From Deltaproteobacteria bacterium (lineage in GTDB: Bacteria > Myxococcota > B64-G9): DNA of 57,967 bases. The stretch is from NCBI GenBank assembly GCA_019307065.1, contig JAFDKH010000004.1, positions 1-57,967 of the forward strand. The letters are read 5' to 3'. This document shows positions 45,364 through 54,608 of this stretch, one piece after another. A program made the translations under genes and the position numbers. Position 1 is the stretch's first letter, and every line of letters begins with the position of its first letter. The notes beneath the pieces are model-generated. The model was not told where the DNA came from, did no database searches, and was given only the letters and a program-made list of their open reading frames with translations.

Positions 45364-46347
45364 TCAAGACGCCCCATTTTTATTCTTCAACGAGTCGAGA
45401 AGCTCGAGATATTCCTGTTCTCGGGGATAACAACCACGCGAAGCATTTGCGAAACTACTCAATAGTTCTTTGGCGGGTTGGTCGAGGTGCTGGGGAGTTT
45501 CAACCTGGATTGTGACAATGATGTCGCCCCGTTTCTGGTGGTCGAGACGTCTCAGCCCCTTTTCTGAGATTCGCAACTGATCGCCAGCCTGGCTGCCGGC
45601 CGGCAGAGATATCGTCTGAATACCTTCCGGGGTTGCAACCGGCAGTTCACAACCTAAAGCTGCGGATTTGAAAGAGATTGGCACCTGACAGGCCAGATTT
45701 ATACCTTCGCGTGTCAGGATTGGGTGTGATCTGATACTAATTTCAACATACAGATCGCCCGAAGAACCTTCATTGAGCCCGGCGTCGCCTTGGCCGGCTA
45801 GCTTCAAGCGGGTGCCTTGTTCAACACCGCCAGGCACAGAAACCAGTAACTGGTCGACAGTCTGAACGAGGCCCGAGCCCGAGCAGGCCGGGCAATCCTT
45901 GGAAGAGTCCTGACCCTGGCAAGTGGAGCAAATTGCCTGGCGGGGCACCTTTATATGAAATTTTCCGCCCTGGACTACGTCGATCAAATCGAGCTCGAGA
46001 GAGTAGCGCAGGTCTCCGCCGCGCTTTGGCCAGGGACCGACCGCGCGTTTAAAGTTGTCGACAAATGACAATATTTTGGAGTCCGGCTTGTGATATTCTT
46101 GCTTGAGTGAATGTTGATCGAGCGAGAGATCGTAGCGCCGCCTGAGCTCGGGATCGGATAAAACACGATAGGCTTCGGTCAGAGCCTTGAATTCTTCTTC
46201 GGCCCGGGGTTTTTTGGGATTGGTATCTGGATGACTCAGCTGGGCCATCTTTTTATAAGCACTTTTTATTTCTGATTGTGGGGCATTGACCGGCAGACCA
46301 AGAAGTCCGTAGTAATCAGGACTTTCCCCCGGGGTCAGTTTTGTCAT
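45364..46347 (-). CDS. DnaJ-like co-chaperone with a reduced zinc domain
   Basis: This 327-aa J protein has the J domain (about 10-75) with HPD at 39-41. The Gly/Phe-rich linker normally after the J domain is missing. The Cys-rich domain holds only two CxxC motifs (C140, C143, C152, C155) in place of the four of classic DnaJ, so one zinc centre at most. The C-terminal substrate-binding beta domains are complete (SVPGGVEQGTRLKLAGQG, LPAGSQAGDQLRI). It sits 29 bases after dnaK, in the dnaK-dnaJ order. It is intermediate between DnaJ and CbpA. Confidence 0.9.
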   Translation of the reverse strand: MTKLTPGESPDYYGLLGLPVNAPQSEIKSAYKKMAQLSHPDTNPKKPRAEEEFKALTEAYRVLSDPELRRRYDLSLDQHSLKQEYHKPDSKILSFVDNFKRAVGPWPKRGGDLRYSLELDLIDVVQGGKFHIKVPRQAICSTCQGQDSSKDCPACSGSGLVQTVDQLLVSVPGGVEQGTRLKLAGQGDAGLNEGSSGDLYVEISIRSHPILTREGINLACQVPISFKSAALGCELPVATPEGIQTISLPAGSQAGDQLRISEKGLRRLDHQKRGDIIVTIQVETPQHLDQPAKELLSSFANASRGCYPREQEYLELLDSLKNKNGAS

Positions 46348-46376
46348 TTTCTATCAGAGAAAAGCCAACCGGGTCG

Positions 46377-48218
46377 TTACTCGCCCGACTCGTCTGGCTC
46401 GTCAGCAGCCTCTTGATACATGGCGTCGGCAATTCGGTGGGCCGAGGTCTCAAGATTCGAAACAGACTCCTTGACGCTATCGAAATTCTCGATCTTAGCG
46501 TCCTCGACAACGATTTTGCAGGACGCCAGATTCTCCCGGATTTCCTCGACGTCTTCGGGTGACAGCATATCTGAGAATTCCTCTAGCGATTTCTCGGTCG
46601 AATATATCAGGCCGTCGGCATTGACCAGCAGTTCGGCAAACTCTTTCTTGACCCGGTCTTCGTCACGGTATTCTTCGGCCTCGGTTTGCATTTGTTGAAT
46701 TTCGGACTCGGATAAGCCGCTAGAGGCGACCACCTTGATTGACTGTTCCTTACCGGAACCGAGATCTTTGGCCGAAACGTGCACAATGCCGTTGGCGTCA
46801 ATGTCGAAAGTGACTTCGATTTGCGGAACTCCACGCGGAGCGGGAGGAATACCGACCAATTCAAAACGGCCCAGCGTTTTATTGTCTTCGGCCATCTCGC
46901 GCTCGCCCTGCAGGCAGTGAACACTAACCATGTCCTGGTTGTCACGGGCGGTCGAAAATACCTGGCTCTTGCGAGTCGGTATGGTCGTATTCTTTTCAAT
47001 CAGCTTGGTGAACACGCCCCCGGCGGTTTCTACACCCAGGCTCAGCGGAGTAACGTCCAGGAGCAAGACATCTTGGACATCGCCCTTGAGAACACCGGCC
47101 TGAATGGCGGCCCCGACGGCGACTACCTCGTCAGGGTTGACTTCCTTGTTGCCTTCTTTGCCGAAGATCTCCTTGGCTTTTTCTTGCACCTTAGGCATGC
47201 GGGTCATTCCGCCGACCATGATTATGTCGTCGATGTCGGCCGCGGTCACCCCGGCGTCTTTCAGTGAGGTCAGACAAGGATCGGCCAGTCGGTCGATCAG
47301 ATCGGGCACCAGCGACTCTAGCTGGCCGCGAGTCAGGGTGGTGTTCAAGTGCTTGGGACCGCTGTCGTCGGCGGTAATGAAGGGCAAAGTAATTTCGGTT
47401 TCCATGGAAGAACTCAATTCATGCTTGGATTTCTCGGCCGCTTCTTTGAGTCGTTGCATGGCCATCCGATCGTTGCGTAAGTCAACTCCAGTTTCCTTCA
47501 TGAACTGGTCAGCCAGATGTTCGACGATGCGTAAATCGAAATCTTCGCCACCGAGAAAGGTGTCACCGCATGTCGATAATACCCTGAAGACCCCTTCGCT
47601 CAGTTCTAGAACAGTGATATCGAAAGTTCCGCCGCCCAAATCGAAGACGGCCACTCTGATATTCTCTTTTTTATCGAGGCCATACGAAAGAGCCGCAGCA
47701 GTAGGCTCGTTGATGATTCGAAGCACATTCAGGCCGGCGATCTTGCCGGCATCTTTGGTGGCCTGACGCTGACTATCATCGAAGTAAGCCGGGCAGGTGA
47801 TAATTGCATCGGTTACTTCTTCGCCCAGATAATCTTCAGCCGTCTGCTTCATTTTCATCAGAACCATGGCGGATATTTCGGCCGGACTGTAGTCCTTGCC
47901 GCGAACCTGGACCCAGCCGTCATTGTTTTTGGCCTGCACAATTTTGTAGGGCAGGTTGGGAATGGCCTGTTTGACTTCTGGCGCGTCGAATTTTCGGCCA
48001 ATCAAGCGCTTAACTGCGAAGATTGTGTTCTCCGGGTTGGTGATCGCCTGGCGCTTGGCGATCTGACCCACCAGACGCTCACCGCTTTCGGTAAAACCGA
48101 CTATGGATGGTGTTGTCCGCGAGCCTTCCGAATTGGGCAGTACAACCGGTTCATCGCGTTCCATCACGGCAACGCATGAGTTGGTGGTTCCCAGGTCGAC
48201 TCCAATGATCTTACTCAT
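46377..48218 (-). CDS. dnaK: Hsp70 chaperone DnaK
   Basis: This is the Hsp70 chaperone, 613 aa. [14 protein letters not shown] opens the ATPase domain, [19 protein letters not shown] and [14 protein letters not shown] are the other hallmarks, and [14 protein letters not shown] begins the substrate domain. The C-terminal tail is short and acidic (ADEPDESGE) and lacks the Gly-rich linker of E. coli DnaK. It is preceded by grpE (24-base gap) and followed by the dnaJ-like gene. I see no hrcA gene and no CIRCE repeat in the window, so the mode of heat-shock control is not evident. Confidence 0.98.
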   Translation of the reverse strand: MSKIIGVDLGTTNSCVAVMERDEPVVLPNSEGSRTTPSIVGFTESGERLVGQIAKRQAITNPENTIFAVKRLIGRKFDAPEVKQAIPNLPYKIVQAKNNDGWVQVRGKDYSPAEISAMVLMKMKQTAEDYLGEEVTDAIITCPAYFDDSQRQATKDAGKIAGLNVLRIINEPTAAALSYGLDKKENIRVAVFDLGGGTFDITVLELSEGVFRVLSTCGDTFLGGEDFDLRIVEHLADQFMKETGVDLRNDRMAMQRLKEAAEKSKHELSSSMETEITLPFITADDSGPKHLNTTLTRGQLESLVPDLIDRLADPCLTSLKDAGVTAADIDDIIMVGGMTRMPKVQEKAKEIFGKEGNKEVNPDEVVAVGAAIQAGVLKGDVQDVLLLDVTPLSLGVETAGGVFTKLIEKNTTIPTRKSQVFSTARDNQDMVSVHCLQGEREMAEDNKTLGRFELVGIPPAPRGVPQIEVTFDIDANGIVHVSAKDLGSGKEQSIKVVASSGLSESEIQQMQTEAEEYRDEDRVKKEFAELLVNADGLIYSTEKSLEEFSDMLSPEDVEEIRENLASCKIVVEDAKIENFDSVKESVSNLETSAHRIADAMYQEAADEPDESGE

Positions 48219-48242
48219 CTGTCAATTCTCCCAATCCTGCCG

Positions 48243-49022
48243 TTAATTCCCGTTGGACTCCTTGGCGGAGTCGTCTTGATCAGTTTGGGGTGTTTTATCC
48301 TCTTGCTCCCCGCCCTCATTATTTGAGCCTTCGCCCGGCTTGCAGGCAACCGTTACCAGGGCTGCGCGCAACAGTCGATCATGCAGCATATAACCGCGAT
48401 GCAATTCGGTCAATATCGTTCCGGGATCATATTCCGAAGTTTCGGTCTGGCTGAGAGCTTCGTGCCGGCTGGGATCAAACAGTTCGCCAACGGAATTAAA
48501 ACTCGTCAAATCATGTTTACTGAGAGTCTCTGTGAATTGATGCACTACCATCTTGAGCCCCTCGACCAGTGATTTCAGGGTTGTGTCCTGAGTGTCTTGG
48601 GGGATGTGCTCGAGGGTGCGCTCTAAGTTGTCTAACGGAATCAAAAAATCGCGCAGCAGGCCTTCCTGACTGAACTTGACGATCTCCTGGCGTTCTTTGA
48701 CCAAACGCTTGCGTTGGTTGTCTGCGTCTGCCAGGCCGCGCAGCATTCTTTCCCGGGCAACTCTGGCGGCTTCGCGGGCTTGCTCGAGGGCATTAATAAG
48801 CTCCTGGCGCGAGGGCCCGGTGCGTTCTTCGTCGATGGATTTCTCTTCAGAAACCTCTACTTGGACTTCAATTTCTTTTTCTGGGTCGGGTGCTTGAGAC
48901 GAATCGTCGGCAGTCGCCTCCGGGTCGCTGGGCTTTGATTTTTTGTTGACACTTTCGAGCGCGTCTTTGATCGCCTCGTCCGGTATCTCGACTGTATATC
49001 CTTTTTGATCTTGCTCGCTCAT
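48243..49022 (-). CDS. grpE: Nucleotide exchange factor GrpE
   Basis: This 259-aa factor releases ADP from DnaK. The long N-terminal region is acidic and probably disordered (residues 1-75). The central coiled-coil helix contains ADADNQRKRLVKERQEIVKF, the GrpE signature. The C-terminal beta domain (VNSVGELFDP-type, HEALSQTETSEYDPGTI, LHRGYMLHDRLLRAALVTVA) is complete. The last 25 residues are an acidic low-complexity tail. The ATG at 49022 is chosen because GGGGAG lies directly ahead, although only two bases separate them; a TTG at 49055 is the alternative. Confidence 0.94.
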   Translation of the reverse strand: MSEQDQKGYTVEIPDEAIKDALESVNKKSKPSDPEATADDSSQAPDPEKEIEVQVEVSEEKSIDEERTGPSRQELINALEQAREAARVARERMLRGLADADNQRKRLVKERQEIVKFSQEGLLRDFLIPLDNLERTLEHIPQDTQDTTLKSLVEGLKMVVHQFTETLSKHDLTSFNSVGELFDPSRHEALSQTETSEYDPGTILTELHRGYMLHDRLLRAALVTVACKPGEGSNNEGGEQEDKTPQTDQDDSAKESNGN

Positions 49023-49120
49023 AGCTCCCCAAATATTCACCAGCTTAAAGACCAATAGTTACAACAAGTCAGCATAAATAATCAAGATTTTTCCTGAATT
49101 AGACGAAACGGCCGAGAAGG

Positions 49121-49948
49121 TCAGCTGCGACCGGCCGGTTCGATGTCTACCTGGATGACTTCAGACAGCGGCCGCTGCAGAAAAATTTCACCAACCCGGC
49201 GGAATCGCTCGGGAACATCGGTAACGTAATAGACATGCCGGGCCTGGTCGGAATCGGGGTCCCGGGCGAGATTCTGCCGCTTGAGCAGGTCGTGAACGGT
49301 TTTTGCTACAACGCTTGCGCTGTCTAACAATGTTACCGAGGGCTTGACGGCCGTCTTGATCGAGGCAACCAGAACCGGGTAATGAGTGCAGCCCAGAATC
49401 AAGGTATCCAGCCCGTCTAAAGCCCAGTCGGTCAGGTAGACTCGGGAAATCTGATTGGTGATCGGGTGAGCCAGCCAGCCTTCCTCGGCCAGGGGTACGA
49501 ACAACGGGCAAGAGCGGGCCAGGATGGTTAGATCTGGCTTGATGCCTCGCAGGGCTTGCTGGTAAGCTTCCGAAGCGATTGTTGCTTCGGTGCCGATTAC
49601 TCCGACAACATTACTTTGTGTGATTTCACAAGCCCGCCGGGCGCCCGGCTCAATGACTCCCAGGACCGGCAATTGGTAGTGGGTTTTCAAGGTATTCAGG
49701 GCCACAGAAGAAGCCGTGTTGCAAGCCACCACCAGTAGCTTGATGCCCTGCTCGACCAGAAAGTCGGCATTGTTGATCGCATAGCGAGTGACGACTTCCC
49801 TGGATTTTGTGCCGTAGGGCACCCGGGCGGTGTCGCCCAAGTAAATGGTCGACTCTGCCGGCAGCAGGTCCTGAATGGCCCGCAGCACGGTCAGCCCGCC
49901 GATACCCGAGTCGAAAACCCCAATCGGAAGCTTTCTGGTGTCAGTCAT
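49121..49948 (-). CDS. murI: Glutamate racemase
   Basis: This 275-aa enzyme makes D-glutamate for peptidoglycan. GVFDSGIGGLTVLRA opens the sequence; the catalytic cysteines lie in VACNTASS and LGCTHYPVL, both intact. YLGDTARVPYGTKS is also characteristic. It is the first gene on the minus strand of the chaperone-envelope cluster, with grpE about 98 bases further on. No clear terminator lies between them. Confidence 0.96.
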   Translation of the reverse strand: MTDTRKLPIGVFDSGIGGLTVLRAIQDLLPAESTIYLGDTARVPYGTKSREVVTRYAINNADFLVEQGIKLLVVACNTASSVALNTLKTHYQLPVLGVIEPGARRACEITQSNVVGVIGTEATIASEAYQQALRGIKPDLTILARSCPLFVPLAEEGWLAHPITNQISRVYLTDWALDGLDTLILGCTHYPVLVASIKTAVKPSVTLLDSASVVAKTVHDLLKRQNLARDPDSDQARHVYYVTDVPERFRRVGEIFLQRPLSEVIQVDIEPAGRS

Positions 49949-49971
49949 GCAGGCTACCGGTTGCCCAGCAG

Positions 49972-52368
49972 CTATAAGAAAGTTCCGTTCGAGATGATGA
50001 CTTCGCTATGGCTGTCGCCGGCACTGAACGAACAATTCCAATCTATTTCGAGGCTGACCGAGCCCGAAGACGGCGGCTTGCCGCCGTCATCGCCTTCAAT
50101 GATAACCCAGCCCGAGAAGCCGCCGCCGTTTTCCCAGTAGGTGCTTCCAGTTCCATTCAGCCAGCCTCCCAGGGTATCGGGCGCGTTGAAGGTCAACTCG
50201 GGGCCGGAGGCGCCTTCGCTGCCTTCGCCTTCGACACTCAGGCCGACTTTCAAAGTCTCATTGATTGGGTTCAAGCGGAGGTCTTTGACCTCCCAGTCAA
50301 AAATCTGCTGGGCATTATCTGCGATAACGAAGCTGGCCGGGCACAAGACACTATAGCGATTGCCGGGGGCCTTGGCGCACTCGGCCGCTTGATCGACCGG
50401 TATGACCGGATCCCCGGTCCACAGTATCCAGGCCTGATCCCAAATCAGAGTGTCCGAGTCCCATTCGCCGTTGGGGCCGTCGTAGGCGTCGTTACTATTG
50501 GCGTCGATGAACTGCTCGGTTGGTTCGCGGAAGTTGTTGTCGTTTTCATCGACGAAGGGTTCGCCGATGTCGACAAAGGGCTCGCCGGCATCAAAGATGC
50601 CGTTACCGTTGATATCGGTGAATTCTTCTTCGCCGGTCGTGGCCGCAATGATCGTAACCAGCCCGTCGCGCGGATTGTGGCTACCGACAAAAGGTTCACC
50701 GGCAATCGGGGTGACATCTGCTGGAATCGGGTTCTGGGAGCGGGTGCTGGTGACCGCCAGGCCCATATTGTTGCCATCCTCTTCGGTGATTGCCTCGGCG
50801 GTAATCGCTCCGGCTTCGACCTTGAAAATGACGTTGGTGGCAAAGCCGATCTTGTTGGTATAGCGGTCGGCCAGGGCCACGGTACATTCGATTTCTTCGA
50901 GATAGACAGAGAAAGCTCCAATATTGTGCTGTTCACAGACTAGAGTGATGAAGCGGTCGTTTGGTTTGGCCCCGACAATTGCAATCGCGGGTGAATTGGC
51001 ATCCAGAGTTACCGAGCCGATCTGGGCGGTGGCAGTCACGGTCACCGTAGTGGCTTGCCGGCCGGCGTTCAAGGTTGTCGAGACCATGCCGTTTTCATCC
51101 GTCCGGGCATTGATCGGATCCAGGGTGACCCCCGGCGCGGGAGAATGGGAGAAAGTAACCAGGGCCCCGGCCGGGAAAGGATTATCTTCGGTGTCGAGCA
51201 AGGCAAATATCAAAGTACTCGACTCGTCGCGGCCCGAGCCCTTGACGCCCAGCTTCGACGGCGTAGCCGAGATAAACGCGACCGCGCCCAGGGCGCGGAT
51301 GTTGATGGTTACTTCGTCCCAGGCGTTTTTTAGATCGATGAAGACACTGGCCATGATTGTGGCAGTGCCCTGCTGCATGCCGCCGATAAAAGTCGCCGTG
51401 GCTTCGCCGTTGACATCGGTAAAGGCAACGTAAGTCATTTCGCCGTTTTCTTGAAAACGGCCCAGATCGGTGACGAATTCGACGTCGACACCTTCGCCGG
51501 CCTTGACGCCGCCCGGCAGATAAACTTCGGCCACCAGGTCGACCGAACTTACGTTGTCGGCGAAAACCGAGGCGGCAGAGGATCTCAGATTGACGATCGG
51601 ATTGTTGAGCTGGCCGAAGCGGACTTGCTCGCTGTTGGCGGTGTTGTTGCCGTCATCGCACAAGAAAGTCGCCGTGACGGTCGCGTCGGCATCTTCAGTC
51701 AGGTCCGCGCTCTGCAAGGTCGCCGTGGCCACACTCCCGGACGAGGAAGTCGTGTACTCGGTGTCGTTGCTCTCGACGAATTTACCCAGCGTAGTAGTGA
51801 ACTTGACTTCGGTCCCGTCCGGCATCTGTCCGCCGGTGTCGTTGGTCAAGGTGGCGGTGATGTTGGAGATCGAGATCCCGTCCGGTTCGATTACCGAAGG
51901 GTCGACGGACAGGCCGACGGCGCACTGGCCCTGCAACGGCTCGGTTTCAAATTCGATGTTTACCGGAGTCGCGCTCAAGTTGTATTCCGCGCAAAAAGCC
52001 ACGATCTTGGCCGTACCGGGCATGGTGCTCTTGACCTCGGCCGATGCGCCGAACGCTCCGATAACCACGTTCAAGGTAGTCGAGTCATTCGACGCGAATA
52101 CCCCAACGTTGTCGGGACTTTGATCGGTAATCCGCAGCTCAATGGTAGTGCCCTGGGGAAGCTTTTTGCAATTTTCATCCTCACCTATGATGGTAACCCC
52201 GATTGTGTCGGTGTTGTTCGAATAGGCTATGGCAGGCGATGGATTGGTGCTGACCAACAAAGCCGCCCCCTCGCATTCGGGATTGTTAGTGCCGCCGCAG
52301 CCGGTCAGCCAGACACTCAGGGACAAGAGCAATATGCCGAATATTACGCATTTAACTATATTTTTCAT
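49972..52368 (-). CDS. Lipoprotein with invasin-type Big_1 domains and an EF-hand-like loop cluster
   Basis: This 798-aa predicted surface lipoprotein starts at the ATG at 52368, six bases after AAGGAG; the upstream TTG touches the SD and is less likely. The lipobox is LTGC. Four or five Ig-like domains of the Big_1 (invasin/intimin) kind follow, seen in repeats such as ATLTNDTGGQMPDGTEVKFTT and ATATFIGGMQQGTATI. Near residues 570-640 there is a run of acidic loops (DINGNGIFDAGEPF, DENDNNFREP, DANSNDAYDGPNG) that look like dockerin or EF-hand calcium sites. The C-terminus is a separate beta-rich domain. It probably acts in adhesion or as a structural surface protein. Confidence 0.85.
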   Translation of the reverse strand: MKNIVKCVIFGILLLSLSVWLTGCGGTNNPECEGAALLVSTNPSPAIAYSNNTDTIGVTIIGEDENCKKLPQGTTIELRITDQSPDNVGVFASNDSTTLNVVIGAFGASAEVKSTMPGTAKIVAFCAEYNLSATPVNIEFETEPLQGQCAVGLSVDPSVIEPDGISISNITATLTNDTGGQMPDGTEVKFTTTLGKFVESNDTEYTTSSSGSVATATLQSADLTEDADATVTATFLCDDGNNTANSEQVRFGQLNNPIVNLRSSAASVFADNVSSVDLVAEVYLPGGVKAGEGVDVEFVTDLGRFQENGEMTYVAFTDVNGEATATFIGGMQQGTATIMASVFIDLKNAWDEVTINIRALGAVAFISATPSKLGVKGSGRDESSTLIFALLDTEDNPFPAGALVTFSHSPAPGVTLDPINARTDENGMVSTTLNAGRQATTVTVTATAQIGSVTLDANSPAIAIVGAKPNDRFITLVCEQHNIGAFSVYLEEIECTVALADRYTNKIGFATNVIFKVEAGAITAEAITEEDGNNMGLAVTSTRSQNPIPADVTPIAGEPFVGSHNPRDGLVTIIAATTGEEEFTDINGNGIFDAGEPFVDIGEPFVDENDNNFREPTEQFIDANSNDAYDGPNGEWDSDTLIWDQAWILWTGDPVIPVDQAAECAKAPGNRYSVLCPASFVIADNAQQIFDWEVKDLRLNPINETLKVGLSVEGEGSEGASGPELTFNAPDTLGGWLNGTGSTYWENGGGFSGWVIIEGDDGGKPPSSGSVSLEIDWNCSFSAGDSHSEVIISNGTFL

Positions 52369-52420
52369 GTTCAACTCCTTGCAGGAACCGAGCCCGCGCT
52401 GGAAGAATTGCCAACATACT

Positions 52421-52450
52421 ATATTCCTATCAAATGGGGATCTGTGTCAA
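52421..52450 (-). promoter_or_regulatory. Candidate promoter of the Big_1-type lipoprotein gene
   Basis: On the minus strand, perfect TTGACA (52450-52445) and GAATAT (52426-52421) are spaced by 18 bases, about 53 bases before the start. The -35 position relative to the start is almost the same as for the other Ig-type giant lipoprotein gene (7986). The gap also serves tolQ on the other strand. Confidence 0.4.
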
Positions 52451-52532
52451 GCTGATGAACTCGCCGTTTCTTGCTAAATGTTGGCCTGATATGGTAAATG
52501 TGTTCCAGGAAATAGCGGGCAGGAGGACTTGA

Positions 52533-53270
52533 ATGCTTGAATCTTTGGCCATACATCTAACAGGCCAGTCATCTTCGAACAGCTTCATGATCCAGCTGAT
52601 CAAATGGATCAACCCGATCCTCGAACCAATCGTGATTGTAGTCCTTGTATTGCTGCTGGCCATGTCGGCCGGTTGCTGGGGCATTATTTATTACAAATGG
52701 CGCAATCTCAAAAGGGCCCAGCTGCAATCGATTGAGTTTCTGGAAGCTTTCTGGAGTTCCAAGCGTCTGGATGCCATCTTCAATGTGTCTGAAAAGCTTC
52801 AGAAAAGCCCGATCAGCCAGGTGTTTCGGGCCGGCTATGTCGAACTGAGCAAATTGAAAAAAACACAAGCCGAAGGCGAGGATGGCGCGGGCATGTATGA
52901 TGCTATGGGCGGGATCGAAAACGTTCAGCGCTCGCTGCGCCGGGCCAGCCTGTCCGAGTTGACCAACATGGAGAGCCTGGTGCCGTTTCTGGCGACGACC
53001 GGCTCTTCAGCCCCCTTCATCGGCCTTTTCGGGACGGTGATTGGGATCATGAAGTCTTTCATCGAGATCAGGCCCGGAACGGCAACTCTCGAATCGGTCG
53101 GCCCGGGAATCTCACATGCTTTAATAGCTACGGCGGTCGGCTTGTTCGCCGCCATTCCGGCCGTCATGGCATATAATTACTTTGTGCGCCGGATAAAGGT
53201 GCTCTATAGCGAGATGGATAATTTCTCGTCTGATTTTCTGAACATTGTCAAAAGGCATTTTCTAAAATAG
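52533..53270 (+). CDS. tolQ: TolQ-type proton channel subunit (MotA/TolQ/ExbB family)
   Basis: This 245-aa inner-membrane protein has one N-terminal membrane helix (about 30-52). A cytoplasmic loop follows, then two membrane helices in the conserved APFIGLFGTVIGIMKSF and ALIATAVGLFAAIPAVMAYN blocks. With TolR it forms the proton channel that energises the Tol-Pal system in outer-membrane constriction at division. AGGAGG is placed about six bases before the ATG. It starts the tolQ-tolR-tolA-tolB-pal cluster. Confidence 0.92.
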   Translation: MLESLAIHLTGQSSSNSFMIQLIKWINPILEPIVIVVLVLLLAMSAGCWGIIYYKWRNLKRAQLQSIEFLEAFWSSKRLDAIFNVSEKLQKSPISQVFRAGYVELSKLKKTQAEGEDGAGMYDAMGGIENVQRSLRRASLSELTNMESLVPFLATTGSSAPFIGLFGTVIGIMKSFIEIRPGTATLESVGPGISHALIATAVGLFAAIPAVMAYNYFVRRIKVLYSEMDNFSSDFLNIVKRHFLK

Positions 53271-53287
53271 GTAATGGGCTGCAAGTC

Positions 53288-53716
53288 ATGTCAATGAATA
53301 CCGGCACAGATTCTTCCGATTCGACAATGAGCGAAATCAACGTCACCCCGATGGTGGATGTGATGCTGGTTTTACTGATTATCTTCATGGTGACCGCCCC
53401 GCTGATGCAACAGGGTGTCGAGGTCGATCTGCCCCAGACACATGCTCAAGTCATAAAAAATGAAAAGGATCAACCGATTATCCTGAGTATCGATAAGGAC
53501 AAGAAAATCTACATAGGCAAGACACAAGTGCCGCGTGATAATCTGGAAGCCAAACTGATTCACAATGAGAAACTCAAAAAAGACAAGAAAATCGACCTGC
53601 AGGCGGATCGCAGCCTGGATTACGGGTTCGTAGTCGACATACTGGCTGTGCTAAGGCGGGCGGGGATCGACCAGGTCGGAATGTTGACCGAGCCACCCCC
53701 GCCGGACGGGGAATGA
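53288..53716 (+). CDS. tolR: TolR/ExbD-type channel subunit
   Basis: This 142-aa single-pass inner-membrane protein has the conserved INVTPMVDVMLVLLIIFMV segment, with the channel aspartate in the MVDV motif. A periplasmic domain follows (DLPQTHAQ...). It lies 17 bases after tolQ. ExbD is the alternative name for this family, but the company of tolB and pal supports TolR. Confidence 0.92.
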   Translation: MSMNTGTDSSDSTMSEINVTPMVDVMLVLLIIFMVTAPLMQQGVEVDLPQTHAQVIKNEKDQPIILSIDKDKKIYIGKTQVPRDNLEAKLIHNEKLKKDKKIDLQADRSLDYGFVVDILAVLRRAGIDQVGMLTEPPPPDGE

Positions 53717-53752
53717 AAGACCTTTTTGGGTTGTTAAAGCGTCGATAGAGTT

Positions 53753-54502
53753 ATGAGTGAAAAAGGCCACTATTCTTATCTAAGACCACAAACCGGAGTC
53801 TGGTTCTTTATCCTGGGCTCGGCCGCCTTCCATGTCGGGCTGGTGCTATTGCTGGTTATTGGCGGCTGGCTCAGAGACAGCAGCGCCAAGACAAATGATC
53901 GCGCCCGAATTACGGCCTTATTGAGAAAAGGCAAGCCGCGCCCTAAAGAGTGGTTACCGCGTAAATTGCCGGCCCCGTCCAAGGCGCTGCCCAAAGAGCT
54001 CCGCCCGGATCCAAAAACCAAGCCGGACCCGAAAAGTAAAGCAGTAAAACACGTGCCGGCCAAGAAAAAACCCAGGTCAGCCGACTACTCTAAAGACATG
54101 AGCGCGGCCCTGGCCAGCCTGACTGAGGAGGGCGGCGGTAAGACGGCCGAAGAACCGGAAGGGTCACCCGACGGAGTGGATGATGGGGATGCGCTGATCG
54201 CCCAGATGGGCGACGAGTACATGACCAAGATCTACAAGGCAATTAAAGTACAATATTCGATTCCCGACGTAATACCTGCCCAAGAGCGCATGTTTCTGAG
54301 TGCCAAGGTGGCTATTACCATCGATGCTCGGGGAAATATAAAAGATCTGACCTTCGAAAAACGCTCGGGAAATTCATTTTTCGACTCGGCTATCGAAGGC
54401 GCGGTTCGCCGGGCGGCACCGTTTCCGGCGCCGCCATCCGAGTTGAGCGATGCCTATGCCGCTGAGGGGTTTGCCTTGAATTTTCATGCGCGCAGCATGT
54501 AA
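53753..54502 (+). CDS. tolA: TolA-like TonB_C-domain protein, short form
   Basis: This 249-aa protein has one N-terminal membrane helix (about 14-40), a Pro/Lys-rich linker (about 55-105), an acidic stretch, and a C-terminal TonB/TolA domain (about 160-249, SAKVAITIDARGNIKDLTFEKRSG). The long alpha-helical domain that spans the periplasm in E. coli TolA is missing or replaced by the Pro/Lys linker. In the Tol system this protein links the inner-membrane motor to TolB and Pal. Position in the cluster supports the call more than sequence does. Confidence 0.82.
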   Translation: MSEKGHYSYLRPQTGVWFFILGSAAFHVGLVLLLVIGGWLRDSSAKTNDRARITALLRKGKPRPKEWLPRKLPAPSKALPKELRPDPKTKPDPKSKAVKHVPAKKKPRSADYSKDMSAALASLTEEGGGKTAEEPEGSPDGVDDGDALIAQMGDEYMTKIYKAIKVQYSIPDVIPAQERMFLSAKVAITIDARGNIKDLTFEKRSGNSFFDSAIEGAVRRAAPFPAPPSELSDAYAAEGFALNFHARSM

Positions 54503-54608
54503 GTCAAGCTCGAATGTTCGCCGGCCGAGACCCGTATAATGTTTGACAGGCAAGTCCCCCGTGTTACGATTCAAAGCAATTTTGAAAAACACCAGCTGAG
54601 AGGTAGTC

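Noticed and set aside
49080-49085. TTGATT as the -35 box of a grpE-dnaK promoter on the minus strand
   Set aside because: The partner -10 at the right distance (TAACTA) is poor, no CIRCE repeat is seen, and no sigma32-type site is convincing.
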